This document shows positions 23,234 through 40,600 of a stretch of DNA of 64,000 bases, piece after piece (positions within the stretch are counted from its first letter, which is position 1; every line of letters starts with the position of its first letter). A program made the position numbers and the translations under genes. Source of the DNA: Pseudevernia furfuracea (lineage: Eukaryota > Ascomycota > Lecanoromycetes > Lecanorales > Parmeliaceae); contig JAIUPT010000047.1 in assembly GCA_022315425.1 (NCBI GenBank), positions 23,955-87,954 of the forward strand. Reading direction: 5' to 3'. The notes under the pieces were generated by a model. That model was not told where the DNA came from and did not search any database. It saw nothing but the letters and a program-made list of their open reading frames with translations.

Positions 23234-24402
23234 CTATTGACAATATCTGCACTGTTCTAAAGTGCGAACAATAGCTGCTTGGCCTGCATGGTTGTCAACA
23301 TAATGGCGTACACCTGACCTCCAATTGGTCGTCAAACCCTCAATACGTGGCATAGTGCCTCTGAAATCAATGAACTCATCTAACATACCCAAGCTTGACA
23401 AGGCGGCTATTTGGCAATTGAACAGTACGATCATGATAACCCAAGATCTGTTGCCGGAATTGAAAACGCACAGAATACCGTCCAAGCTCTGCAAGTACAA
23501 CCATGCTGCTATTGAACAACCCCAAGCAACTGCCTGTGTAGCTTCTCAGCACATTCAGCTTGCTCTAGGATCGACCGCGCATATGAACAGGCAGGACAAT
23601 TTCGCAAAATGCGGTTGGAGCAAGCCTAGACCTAAGGACATGTGTGTTTGGTACCTTGTACTCTTGAGGAAGGTAAAGGGCTTCAACATCAGCTAGTGAC
23701 AGCTGACTGTGTATTTGCGCCTCAAACAACACCGATAAAGGTTGGGCAGCCATGACAGCTTTCATGCAATCACTCAGATCTTCATCATCCAGCTCCTGAA
23801 GTAAAACTGTAAAAGTGTCTATTGTTGCAAATGCCGCAATCAACCCTGCCTTCTACAATCACACCGCTGTCACCATTACAGAAAGTGCAATTCTGCAAAT
23901 GATATGATTTCAATTGAAGATAGGCTGGACCAAATGCAAATCCATTTACCTGCTCATGCAAACCAGAGGGTTGGGGAATGATATTCAGGCCACCATAACG
24001 TGGGCTCTGACTCCCATCTATGCTAAGAGTCCCATCTGCACCTGTGATTGTGTATTTCGATTGCCACAACACATCCTCCCACAAGATTCGTGTTTGGGGG
24101 TCGTCAGCGCCTCCAAATTGCTGAGTATCAAAACCATTTCGTGTGTATGGATCTTGCAGCCATGCATTCAGAATTTCAGCCCGCGCTTGGCTGCCATAAA
24201 CTGGAACAAGTGTTGTTGGGTTGAAGTGAACGCAAACTCTTGACTTACTGCAGAGATGACCTTCTAGAATCTTCAGTAACCTCATGCCGTCACTGCTCAT
24301 CACCGTCTGTAGCCGCTGTGCAACATGCTGTCTTGCCACTGAAAGTAGCCCGCTTGCCTGACGGCGCACTTTGGCAAGTACGCCTTGCTGAGTTGGCGTC
24401 AT
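23234..24402 (-). CDS. DUF3626-domain protein
   Basis: From ATG 24402 an unusually long minus-strand ORF (205 residues to 23785), followed by downstream exons at about 23830-23650 and 23450-23234, matches the order of conserved blocks I know from the mostly bacterial DUF3626 family. These are an entry block 'RVCVHFNPTTLVP'; 'DPYTRNGFDTQQFGG', where the family has a YRSQFETG-type sequence; 'RILWEDVLWQSKY'; 'SPRYGGLN'; a FG-x-AYLQL block; 'NCTFCNGDS', where the family has a TF-x-x-GDS block; and 'LFEAQIHSQLSLADVEALYL', where the family has an EAQVHG...DVEAL block. The biochemical role of the family is unknown. Two entry-block residues differ: family NFHPDR versus HFNPTT. The C-terminus is not firmly resolved. 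A bacterial-type family within an intron-bearing algal gene suggests old transfer. Confidence 0.72.
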
Positions 24403-24539
24403 CCTTCACGGTAGTGTGCTGGCACACACTCCAAGTCTTACCGGCCACCTATAGCAGAGCTAACAATGACTGGTGTGGTCATGCGAAATGCGAAAAGAAT
24501 GCTGTTCAGGAAACTTTGTCACAATACACAGACGGACAG

Positions 24540-25034
24540 AAAGACAGCTCAATACCAGGTGTTCCAGAAGCTCTGACTCTTCGCTATCGACAGGCACCAC
24601 TCGCCTACACTGCTGCAGCATGCGGCGAGATACGGCTGGTGCCCGTCTGAGCAAACTTGCTGCCTCTTTGGTCCAAAGGAAAAGCTCAAATCTAGAGACT
24701 GCAGGAGCGATAGTGTGAACTGCAAGTAAAGCGCAACAGCATCGACCAAAGCCGCCATATCTTACCCTCCAGCCAGAACTCCTCGGTGTGGGCAATGAGC
24801 TTCCTCGCAGAAGGAAGCGCAATAGCTGCAACCCCAAGCTGACGTGCCTTGTCGACCAGCTGCTTGTCTGAAGACAGGACGTACAAGAGTACTGTTTTGT
24901 CAGGAGGAGCACCACAGACAACCTTGCGAGACGTACACTGCATGCTGCGACTTCCTCACGAGCGGCTGCACAGAAGGCGCTTGAACAAAAATGCGACCAG
25001 AAAGACGAATTTGGCAAGTTTGGCGAATTCCCAT
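24540..25034 (-). CDS. exons upstream of the DUF3626-like gene, function unknown
   Basis: Minus-strand coding-like segments start at ATG 25034 with 'MGIRQTCQIRLSGRIFVQAP', a basic leader. They continue at about 24880-24770 with 'DKQLVDKARQLGVAAIALPS' and 'HTEEFWLEG', ending at a GTAAGATAT donor. A CTGCAG acceptor near 24700 follows, with 'SRFELFLWTKEAASLLRRAP' and 'SEESELLEHL'. Phases of the last two agree. They may be 5' exons of the DUF3626-like gene (same strand, immediately upstream) or a separate small gene. The first segment faintly recalls PIN-type nuclease sheets, too weakly for a call. The start is only 212 bp from the divergent gene at 25247. Confidence 0.45.
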
Positions 25035-25246
25035 GACGGTGTGAGTTGTGGGAATAACCCCTCCAGTGACCTAAATGACCGCTGACTAAGACCCTGCCAG
25101 GGCTTGACCTCCAACCCAATTTATGGAGGGGTCTTGCATGCAGCTTCCTGCACAGCTTCGCCTCAGCAGCTCAGCAAGCAGACGAAGGAGGTGTGCAAGG
25201 ATCAACAGCACCAGCAGGTCGACCGTCGCTCTGGCGTCGCAGCAAC

Positions 25247-25558
25247 ATGTCGAAGCCAGATGCCAGTAAGGCCAAGCTTGTGGAGGATTTTGTGGTCACA
25301 CAGCACGGATCAGGTCCTTTCCGTGCCTTCAACTTTGAGCTATATGCGGTATGTACTCCATGACCTGCCCTGGATCATGCACGGGAGGCAACACGGTGTT
25401 GAATGAAGTCCTCTTCTGCGCAGAAACCTACTGGGTTCATGCGACTGGCAGCATATACGGGCACAACGCTTTTCGTTGGCATCCTTGGTTACATGGCGTA
25501 TGAAAAGAACAGGCTTGAGACTGCAGCAGAAAAGCAGAGGAGGCCTGTCAGTTTCTGA
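25247..25558 (+). CDS. 78-residue single-pass membrane protein, unrecognised
   Basis: Two exons (25247-25348 and 25424-25558) join in phase with a GTATGT donor and GCGCAG acceptor to encode 78 residues. The first half is soluble and basic/acidic ('MSKPDASKAKLVEDFVVTQH'). The second has one hydrophobic segment, 'TGTTLFVGILGYMAY', followed by a charged tail ('EKNRLETAAEKQRR'). The shape resembles small accessory subunits of mitochondrial or plastid membrane complexes, which is inference only. The frame is intact. It has a bidirectional start with the minus-strand exons at 25034. Confidence 0.7.
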
Positions 25559-26261
25559 GTTTAGGGAATGGTTTGAAGCTTCATTGGCCCTCTGTAGCAT
25601 GGGGCCAAGGATGCCTCAGCACACCTACAAGGATGCTAGTGTCCATGGTAGAGTTCAGCAGCCCTCAAGCGAGTAAGCATACTACTCTCATCGTTGGGTT
25701 CAGTCATGACTGCATCAAACGTATTTGACTTTGGTTCATGAGCTCTCACCTTGCAAATCTTTGCGTGTGGTGGTGAGGCCTGAGCACAGCACCAAGGCAT
25801 CCTTCAGCACCACTGCCAAACATAGCGTGTCCATCCCATCCTCTGTGCTGTGTTTGTTTTACAAGGCTGCTGATTTTAAACAGCTGATTTGTTGCAGGAA
25901 ATTCACAAGCGCATACAGTAAAGTCTCAGCATTTGGTGCAGCAAATAGCAGTTGCAGGGCGTTGCACACAGTAAACTATCTATTGCAGAGGATCATCAGA
26001 GGAAGGTGCACCATTCACCACCAAAGCTGAGCTAGTAAAGGGTCTACAAGACAATGCTGCCTAAAATATATAGCAAAAGTAGATTAAGGAGTCAGACCTG
26101 AGGATCATTCCAGTAGACTGCAGAGTAAGCATACACTGTTGCAATCTTTGATGCAGCGAAGCTTGACTCTACATTACACATGACAAGTTGACCTTTGTCA
26201 GCCAAGCAATGCTTATATTGGACAGTTCGTGGGCATTGCAATCAGACAATCACCATCTGCT
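25559..26261. other. intergenic, no gene seen
   Basis: A 101-residue plus-strand ORF (25725-26030) has no recognisable family and crosses plausible splice sites. No repeats stand out. The region probably contains the 3' UTRs of the 78-aa gene and of the convergent monooxygenase. Confidence 0.35.
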
Positions 26262-29200
26262 TTACTGGACAACACAAACCAAACTGGCTGATTGCAATAA
26301 TGCACTTAAGCTCAATTTGGCTAAACTGTTATGACACGTCTTTGCACTTGACTGACGACACACGTGAATAGTGCAGGGTCCCCAGTCCTGACAAATTGAA
26401 TGCCGTTGTGCTGGGCAGTGATCCCTGAGCTGATCATCAATACCAAATAGGCATACAGTGGAACATCCTAACAGAGCATCCAAGATCAGTTGGTTGTTGC
26501 AAATGCGCTGTTTCTTCTGGAAAATTCGCATGGTCTCTCTGATCAGGTTATTGATCAAGTCCTCGGCATGTTCAATACTGTGGATCAGGCCTACTTCAGG
26601 CCCGCACCACACAACCTGCTTGTTTACTAGCTTGTGTGCATTTGCTTGATCGTATTTCTTCTTAGCATGCTTCTTCACCCTGTCCTGCACACAGTAACCC
26701 TTTTATGAGGAGTGTAACCCGTGACACTCCTTGACCGATGTGCCTGAATTAGTTAGATCAGTCTGCTGCGCAGGCATGCTTGCCTGACTGCGGCTTGGCT
26801 ATCCATATGTTATCAATATACAAATTCACCAGCTCAACGTTGAGCAGACATTGGTCTTGCTAACATATCACACGCCAGCTGTATCATTCCCACACAGCAT
26901 GCTTGAGTGCCATTATATGTGCACATGTCCACATATGTGCACCACGTGGTATCTCGTTCTTTAAACAAGTGCCTGCTGTTGGCCAATCTTATATGACACT
27001 ACATTTATGCTGACAAAACGAACTTGTAAGCACTCAGCCTACCTGCAAAGGTGTCTGACCACTATACACTGCTGTGAACTGGTTTGTTAGACACCGCCCA
27101 TCTATTTGCGGAGGCCAGGGTAAAGTGCCCAACTCAACGTACAGGGTGGTACGAAGAGTTGATGGGTTGCAAGATGAGCTGTACCCTGCTTGTACCAATG
27201 CCTGCTTCTTAGCTTCTGGGAGCAAGGACTCGTGAGTGGCACACAACCTAGTGCCTAGCACTACGCCTGAGGCGCCAAGCGCAAAGGCAGCAGCCATCTG
27301 CAGCATGCATGGAAGGGAGTGAAGGCAACTGCCATTGACCATCAGTCTCACTGCTTGTTGCTGGTGTCATAATAATTCATATGGATAACAAACGCCTTCC
27401 AGCTCGTGATGAGCTAGGTACGTGCGGGAACCTGTTGCTGGTGCCATAGGAACCTCTATGGGTTGATGCCAAAAAACTGTGCGTGTCTCATGGGTACTTG
27501 ACCTGGAAACAAGTGACATTATTGACTGCAGCAAGCAGCAGCCAATATGCAGCACCCTGTTTCAAACACCTGTGCCAAGCCAAATGCAAATGTGGCATGT
27601 GCCGATCAACAAAGATGGTGAAGAAGAGCTGACCTGTCGTGCATCAGTAATGCCCCCAGCTGCTACAACTGGGACTGCAGGACAGATGCCAAGCTTCAGA
27701 CATACACGCTCTACATGATCCACCAGCTCAGGTATGAGGGTGAGTAGGGAGGCTGGGCTAGCCCCCATGACCCCCAGCTTCGCTGCCCTGCACCAGATTT
27801 GGCACAGGATGACTTAGTGCTTAGTGAGCCTTGATTTACCTCTAGAATATCATCGCCAGCACGTAGTTGCATTTGTCTATGCAGGGGTGCACGTTTCAGG
27901 TTCTGCCTGCACTCTCAGTTGTGGTAGGCTTGGTTTTCACAGGCAGCAGGTGTACTGTCAGTGGTTTATGTCGCGCTATTAGTCTGGTGCCACATATATT
28001 GTGCACAGGCATTCTTGTTTTGTACCTGGCCCACAATAATATCTGCTCCAGCGCGTGGAGCAGGCTCCACCTGCTCCAGATGCTGAATTTGGCATATCAG
28101 CTTTATGCCTGCTTTCTTGATTGGCAAAGCCAAATCCTCTCAGTTTGCATGCTGGACCTGACCAAAGCCTTTGACTGAGTGGACAGGGAGATGGCCTGGC
28201 AGATTTGCAGGGTGCGCCCCCAAAGCTTGTCGCTCTCATCATGGACCTCCACACGCATCACTCAGCAGTCATTCGCAGCGAGGTTGACTCTGCCCCAGTT
28301 GGCACAAGTGTTGGTTTCAAGCAGGGATGTGTGCTTGCCCCACCCTTGTTCTATGTCTGTCTTGATTCAGTCATTCGCCAGCTACTACCACAGCTGCAAC
28401 AGCTTGGCGTCACCATCTGCTATAAGATAGACGGCCAGCTCATGCATTGCAAGAAGCCCACAGAGGAGGTGCTGATGTGGATTCTGATGTATGCTGATGA
28501 CATTTCCTTGGCATGTGACACCGCTGAGAAGCTCAGGGTAGCTGTCACCACTATGGATGCCACATTTCTGCGGTGGGGACTTACAATCAGCACAAAGAAG
28601 ACCAAAGTGCTGGTCGTCAGTAGAAATGCTGCAGCTCAAGCTGCAGATTCAGTCATCATGTTGCGAGGGGATCAAGTAGAAGTGGTCTTCCAGTTTAAAT
28701 ACCTGGGCAGTATTTTCAACTCAGACTGCACTTTAGACGCTGAGATTACACACCGAGTGACTGCTGCAAACAGTTCCTTCCAGCAACTCAGACGGGTTAA
28801 CGTTTGGTCCTCTAGGGCTTTGACCTTGTTTGTTAAAATGCAATTTTTTCAGTGCATCGTCATGTCAGTGCTGTTGCATTCTGGGGAAACATGGGCTGTT
28901 GTGAAGCAACACATCAGCCCTTTGGCTGTTTTTCAGATGAACTGCTTGCGACGCATCTGTGGTGTTTCCTTGCGTGATCATGTATGTGGACATACTAAAC
29001 AGGTGCAACACCCTGTCTGTGGAGTCTCAGCTGCAAGGCAAAAGACTCAGATGGCTAGGTCATATTTTCAGGATGCCCAATGATAGATTGCCTAAGAAGC
29101 TATTGTTTGGTTAAGTTAAGGGGCTCCGCCCACCTGGTCGCCCTAGGTCTAGTTTCAATGATGTTGCTTTGCAATTTGCAAGATTGTCAAACCCGTGGCA

Positions 29201-29995
29201 TCAATAGACCGTATAGAGATGCGCAAGACAGACTGCTTTGGAAAGACAAGACTTGTCCCGCACGTACCTAGCTCATCATGAGCTGGAAAGCGTGAATATT
29301 ATTATTATATCATTAAATCCTCCCAGTCATAAAAGCTCAACCAAATAGCCCGGGGCTTGAAGTCGATGATCGTATGCAGGAGTTCCTGCAGGAAGCTGTC
29401 AACCAGAATGCTTGTGAGCCCATGCACCGCCTCAGTGCAAAGCTTGCAAGCACACCTGGGAGCCTCACTCAGATAGGAAATACGGCTTTGCAAAGCATTA
29501 TGCCAAATGTTTGTCCTTGCAGCACGTTGGGTAACCGTGCACCGTCATGCACATCTATCAAGATGCTGGAGTCAGAGTCAAGGTGCAGAGCAGACAAGCA
29601 TTGAGAGTGATCCTTGTGATGCTTTGAGCTGCATGTCAAGGCATCATGCAACAGATGTGCATCCTGCCTTGACAAAACAAACAGTGTCTTGGTCGGCGCC
29701 TGGGAGCAGGCAAAGTTGATCAAGCCAACGCCGACGGCACCGTCAGCTTCAGCGGTTGAGCTTAGCTGCTGCAAAGTTGCGTTGGACATGCTTGTCAGTC
29801 TGTCTGGCTCGATGTATCCGGCGCCAATGAGCCCCAAACCTCCAGCTTTGGCCACAGCTGCAGCAACATCCGGTCCCGAGAGTCACTGGCATCTGAGATG
29901 CCAGCCAAGGGTGCTGCGATGACAGGGACATTGATTTGCAGCAAGTCCGTCAACGGAGTGTGCATGGCTCCGGAAATGTAACGCATCACGCCCAA
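26262..29995 (-). CDS. nitronate monooxygenase (2-nitropropane dioxygenase family)
   Basis: Minus-strand exons: about 29995-29690, about 29480-29310, one ending at 28026, 27787-27634, 27297-27043 and one starting at 26684; the last stop is uncertain. The FMN-dependent family oxidises nitronates such as propionate 3-nitronate. Signatures in order are 'LLQINVPVIAAPLAGISDA', 'AVAKAGGLGLIGAGYIEPDR', 'DFKPRAIWLSFYDWEDLM', 'AGADIIVGQ' joined to 'GSEAGGHG', 'PVVAAGGITDARQ', 'AFALGASGVVLGTRLCATHE' and a C-terminal 'VGLIHSIEHAEDLINNLIRE'. The Gly-rich and GGI/GT loops bind FMN phosphate. A LINE lies between the WLSFYDWEDLM exon and the AGADIIVGQ exon, and a repeat copy (29540-29698) is read through in frame. 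Two frame breaks are visible: 'CATGGGGGCTAGC' (G5 where G4 fits) and one after 'GISDAS'. The insertion may have killed the gene, or it may be spliced out. Confidence 0.83.
27365..27427 (-). mobile_element. LINE 3'-end fragment
   Basis: The minus strand carries a near-copy of the last ~35 bp of the LINE at 28070-29300 (GTACCTAGCTCATCA-type block plus 'GCTGGAAGGCGT') followed by an AT-rich ATTATT tail. It is a very short, dead-on-arrival copy in opposite orientation within an intron of the monooxygenase gene. Confidence 0.65.
28070..29300 (+). mobile_element. 5'-truncated LINE (reverse transcriptase C-terminal part)
   Basis: An open frame of 292 codons (28205-29083) encodes the second half of a LINE reverse transcriptase. 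It has 'VGFKQGCVLAPPLFYVCLDS', the active site 'LMYADDISLACDTAEK', 'TKKTKVLVVSRN', 'FQFKYLGSIFNSDC' and a C-terminal 'MNCLRRICGVSLRDHV'. Just upstream the first catalytic block 'MLDLTKAFD' is followed by TGA where the family has Trp or Ser. The 3' end has an RPxGRPR-type stretch, then an (ATT)n tail near 29297-29312. The element is 5'-truncated close to an exon of the nitronate monooxygenase gene (ending at 28026, minus strand) and inserted antisense to it. It has fewer breaks than the 5.9-8.0 kb copy, so it is younger. No endonuclease domain is present. Confidence 0.85.
29540..29698 (-). repeat. dispersed repeat, relative of the CPN60-intron foldback element
   Basis: The segment containing 'GTGCATCCTGCCTTGACAAA' and 'CAAACAGTGTCTTGGTC' recurs at 33108-33155 in the same orientation and at about 32715-32760 inverted. 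Homology extends leftwards through 'GTCAGAGTCAAGGTGCAGAG', also seen near 32608-32632. Inside the monooxygenase locus the copy stays open in the minus-strand reading frame. Confidence 0.7.
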
Positions 29996-30676
29996 GAAGC
30001 GAGACTACCGAGCACACTACCGGCAAATCGAGAGCTGCATCGAGAAGTGACTAAGGGCTGTTGTAAGGCTCATGTACCTAAGCTCATGTAAGCAGTGAGC
30101 TGAATTTTACTTTTGACAAGAGCTCATGCATACATTTGTATTGTGCTGCTTGCGCTGCGCTATGTGCGAAGCCTGAGCACACAGGCTCGGGCTTCAAATT
30201 ACACTGCATGCACCAAGTTGTGCATACAAAGGATGTACCGTGCAATCTATCAGCAAGGCATGAATAAGTTTGCGGGAACAAAGATGAGGACATGCTGAAA
30301 TTGCTGCTTGTTACAAGGCAATAGATATGGGACTTGCAACTTCATATTGGGGCACACCCCTCATGGCCAAAGAAACTTTGAGTAATTTGTGGTCCGACCT
30401 ACTATGAGTGATACGGTATGCATGCCATCCTGCAAGGACTTGAAACACAACCTGCTAGCAAAAGGCCACAGCGCCACATGTGTACGTCACAGTTTGACTA
30501 TACCACATGGCGTCTACAACAGGAAGCCACAAAACAATGAACCCATGAGTGGCTTATTAAAGCCCACTTAGGATGCAAGAAATGTTTTGAAGCTCTTTGG
30601 TCGAAATTGATGCTGGGCCGGGGGCCCAGTTTCAATCAAACTCTGAAGTGTGGGGCCCAGTTTTTCATGTCATTGT
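29996..30676. other. intergenic, no gene seen
   Basis: The stretch upstream of the monooxygenase start and downstream of the CPN60 stop. ORFs are short and unlike known proteins. It should hold the monooxygenase promoter and the CPN60 3' UTR. Confidence 0.4.
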
Positions 30677-37677
<7,001 letters not shown>

Positions 37678-40600
37678 ATGGTGAGTAAGGTCACAGAAGA
37701 GTTTGACGAGAAAATGAGAAACATTCCGAACTATGAAGCGAATGTCCATATTAAACAGAGCGAAGAACAACGCAGCGGACCGTCGAAATCTGCTTCCGAC
37801 ACTTCACAGTCCCATTTCGAACATCCCATGAGTCTGGATGAGGTACCGATGATTGCTTTGAACTGCTGGCGAAACATTTCGTGCGCGATTGCGCTCTTTA
37901 GCCCGTGGAGAATCGTCTGCGGCGTGCTTACTGCGTCTCTACCATGGCTGCAGTTCAGGAGTAGAGCGCACGAAGCTGTTGACTTCATATGTGACTATTA
38001 TAGTCGAGTGGACTCCTTGCCTGTGCGGTCGTCTGTGGAGGTGTGTCCTAAAGCCCTGTGCTGAACTGGCATGATTTGAAAATTGTCATCACTGGATGCA
38101 TCACAGCTTGCTTCTCAGCACAAGCGGTCTTATGAACACAGCACCATATCACTGTGTGTTGACGGCTTCTTTGCAAGTTATGCAGCCTGGCTTTTTGCAC
38201 AAACAGCTGCCAACAGAGGCACCACAGAAAGGAGAGAAATGGGATGTGATCATGAAGGATGTGGAAGACAAGATTGTGCCAGGTGCATCTCAGCGCCAAA
38301 TTTGAATTGCTGACTGGGGCACTTTGCATGCTCTGCATATCATAGAGTCGGATGCCTGCCTTGGTTTCAGTTGTTGCTGTGGCAGGGGCGCCAAACTCCT
38401 GTTGGTGCTGACTTCAAAGGGCATCACAAAGGTGTATATAGCAGCCAGCAATATGACATGAGATGTTGAAAGTATCAATAGGACATCCAGGCAGGAATTT
38501 CCAACGCCTTCCTATCTGACTGCTGGCCCCCAGTTCTGGTCAGTGACATGCAGCTGCACATGCATAGTCAGGCCGAAATGTGACTTACAGACCTGTTCGC
38601 ATGCAAGCCAAAGTTGGTGTGTGATGCACACGGCAAGGCCACACAGACAGCAGGATTCTTCGCACTCTATGTTTGACACACGTCGCCTGCTGTACCGTCC
38701 TTTTGGCAAAGGATGGCATGAATCAGCAAGGGTTCTTGCAGCTCCGGTCCGTGTGACGTTTCCTTTCTGTACCCTACACAGTTTTGCCAGGCATGCCGGC
38801 AGATAGGTTTTGAAGTGTACAACGGTTGATTGTGCATCCTTAGCACACTGCTGAAGCTGCTTGTCTCTGATGATGAAGACCAGCTTGTGTGACGTCGGGC
38901 ACACCTTGTTGACAGCGTGCTGCATGATGCGTTGGGCATGCTGTGACAGCAGCCATTATCATGTAATGCAGGGCTGACGCATTGGCAGAGCTCCAACTTC
39001 TTCGCTTACTACCCCTGCAACTCAAGCTTCCCGGGCATGCTGGGAGAAATGCTGTGTGCTGGCTTTGCCACTCAAAACTTCTCCTGGATTGGTAGCCCTG
39101 CTGCAACAGAGCTGGAGACGGTAATAAATCACTCCTGCCAGATGTTACTGCACAAAGTGCTTTGTGGCAGTTGTCAGCATGGCAGAAAGAAACGAAAAGA
39201 CTGCTAATCAATCTAATGGGAAGCCAAGTATTATACCTGGCTTCCCAGTCAGCATGGCACGTTGGTGTCAATTTGCAAGTGTAGTACTGGCCTGGACTGC
39301 TGGACTCATGACATATGCCTGTAAGTATGCATGCAGGTCACTGCTACAAATGGCCTGTGCATGCTTAGCAAACTGCAGTCTGACATTTGGTGGTATGCTG
39401 GCTGTTCAGGCAGTCCTCAGCTTCAGCATTTCATAGTTGCAGTAAGGGTTTCAAGTTGACTTACAAATTGCAGTGATGCTCAGATTGTGATGGATTGGCT
39501 GGGCAAGCTATTGGGCCTTCCGCAGCAGTTCCTGTCCAGAAACTCAGAGGGGTCCCTGGGGCCTGGAGGGGGGGTCATCCAGGGGACTGCCAGCGAGGCT
39601 GCTCTGGTGTGTATGCTGGCGGCTAGGGCCAGAATCATGCAGGACCGCCCCTACTGCAGATATGGCTAAACTAGTCGCCTACACATCTGACCAGGTACCC
39701 TGAATAACCATATTGAGGTATTCCATACCAAGCTGGGTACACCACAGGTTAAGCAGAAATGAGTTGCTCACCTGGTTGCCTGCATGATCAGACAGGATGT
39801 TCCAGAGGCACATTGCACAAGGGTAGCCTGTGATTTGCACACCGCATTTGGGTAGCTTATTCAGTTTTGTTGGCCATGAATTCTTCTGGGCATGCTGAGA
39901 AGCAGAAGATGGCGGCCCAAGATAAGCAAACTGTCTCTCAGTAGATTGCATGCAATGGGCAATGGGGCTGGCCGTTTTGAAGCTACTCTGTATGCTACTT
40001 GCATGGCCTTGAGTTGTGGAAATGTGCAATAGACTCAAACTCTACCGGATGGGCTGCTGGCTGAAAGAGGTACAAGCTCCGCTTGGACTGTATGAAGCGC
40101 ACATTGATGTGAACAAGGCTTGTGTATTGCTGAAGGCACATGGCATGTTAACAGGCTTTCTTCTTAGCACAAACCCCAGAGCTTGTCACCATGTGGCTAC
40201 CACATGGCTACCACATGGCTACCTGATGCAACTGTTTCATCTCTGTGCACATGCTGTGCCTTGCTGCTGCTGACACACACATTTGTGCAGACCAGCTGTA
40301 TCGCTTGCATGCACAGGCACACAGCAGCTGCAAGAAAGCTACCATGATAGCCGGTATCACCAACCTACGCGTCCTGAAGACTGAGGAGTCTGCAGCGTGG
40401 GCACTGCAAGCAGACACGCTTCAGCAGGCCATTGAGCAGGACCTAAAGGCTGGGCTTATTCCCTTCTATGTCTTTGCCACTGCTGGCACTACATCCACTG
40501 CAACAGTGGATGATCTTAAAGGCCTAGCGACAGTGTCCAAGCCTCACAACATCTGGTGAGCATGTTCACAAGGGCTCATCATCAGCATGTGTCATGAGCA

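Noticed and set aside
24460..25119. 219-codon minus-strand ORF as a single protein
   Set aside because: Ser/Cys/Arg-rich shadow of exon-like segments in another frame; the splice-consistent segments were annotated instead.
28070..29300. Intact autonomous LINE
   Set aside because: The first catalytic block is followed by a stop, no endonuclease domain is present and the element is 5'-truncated.
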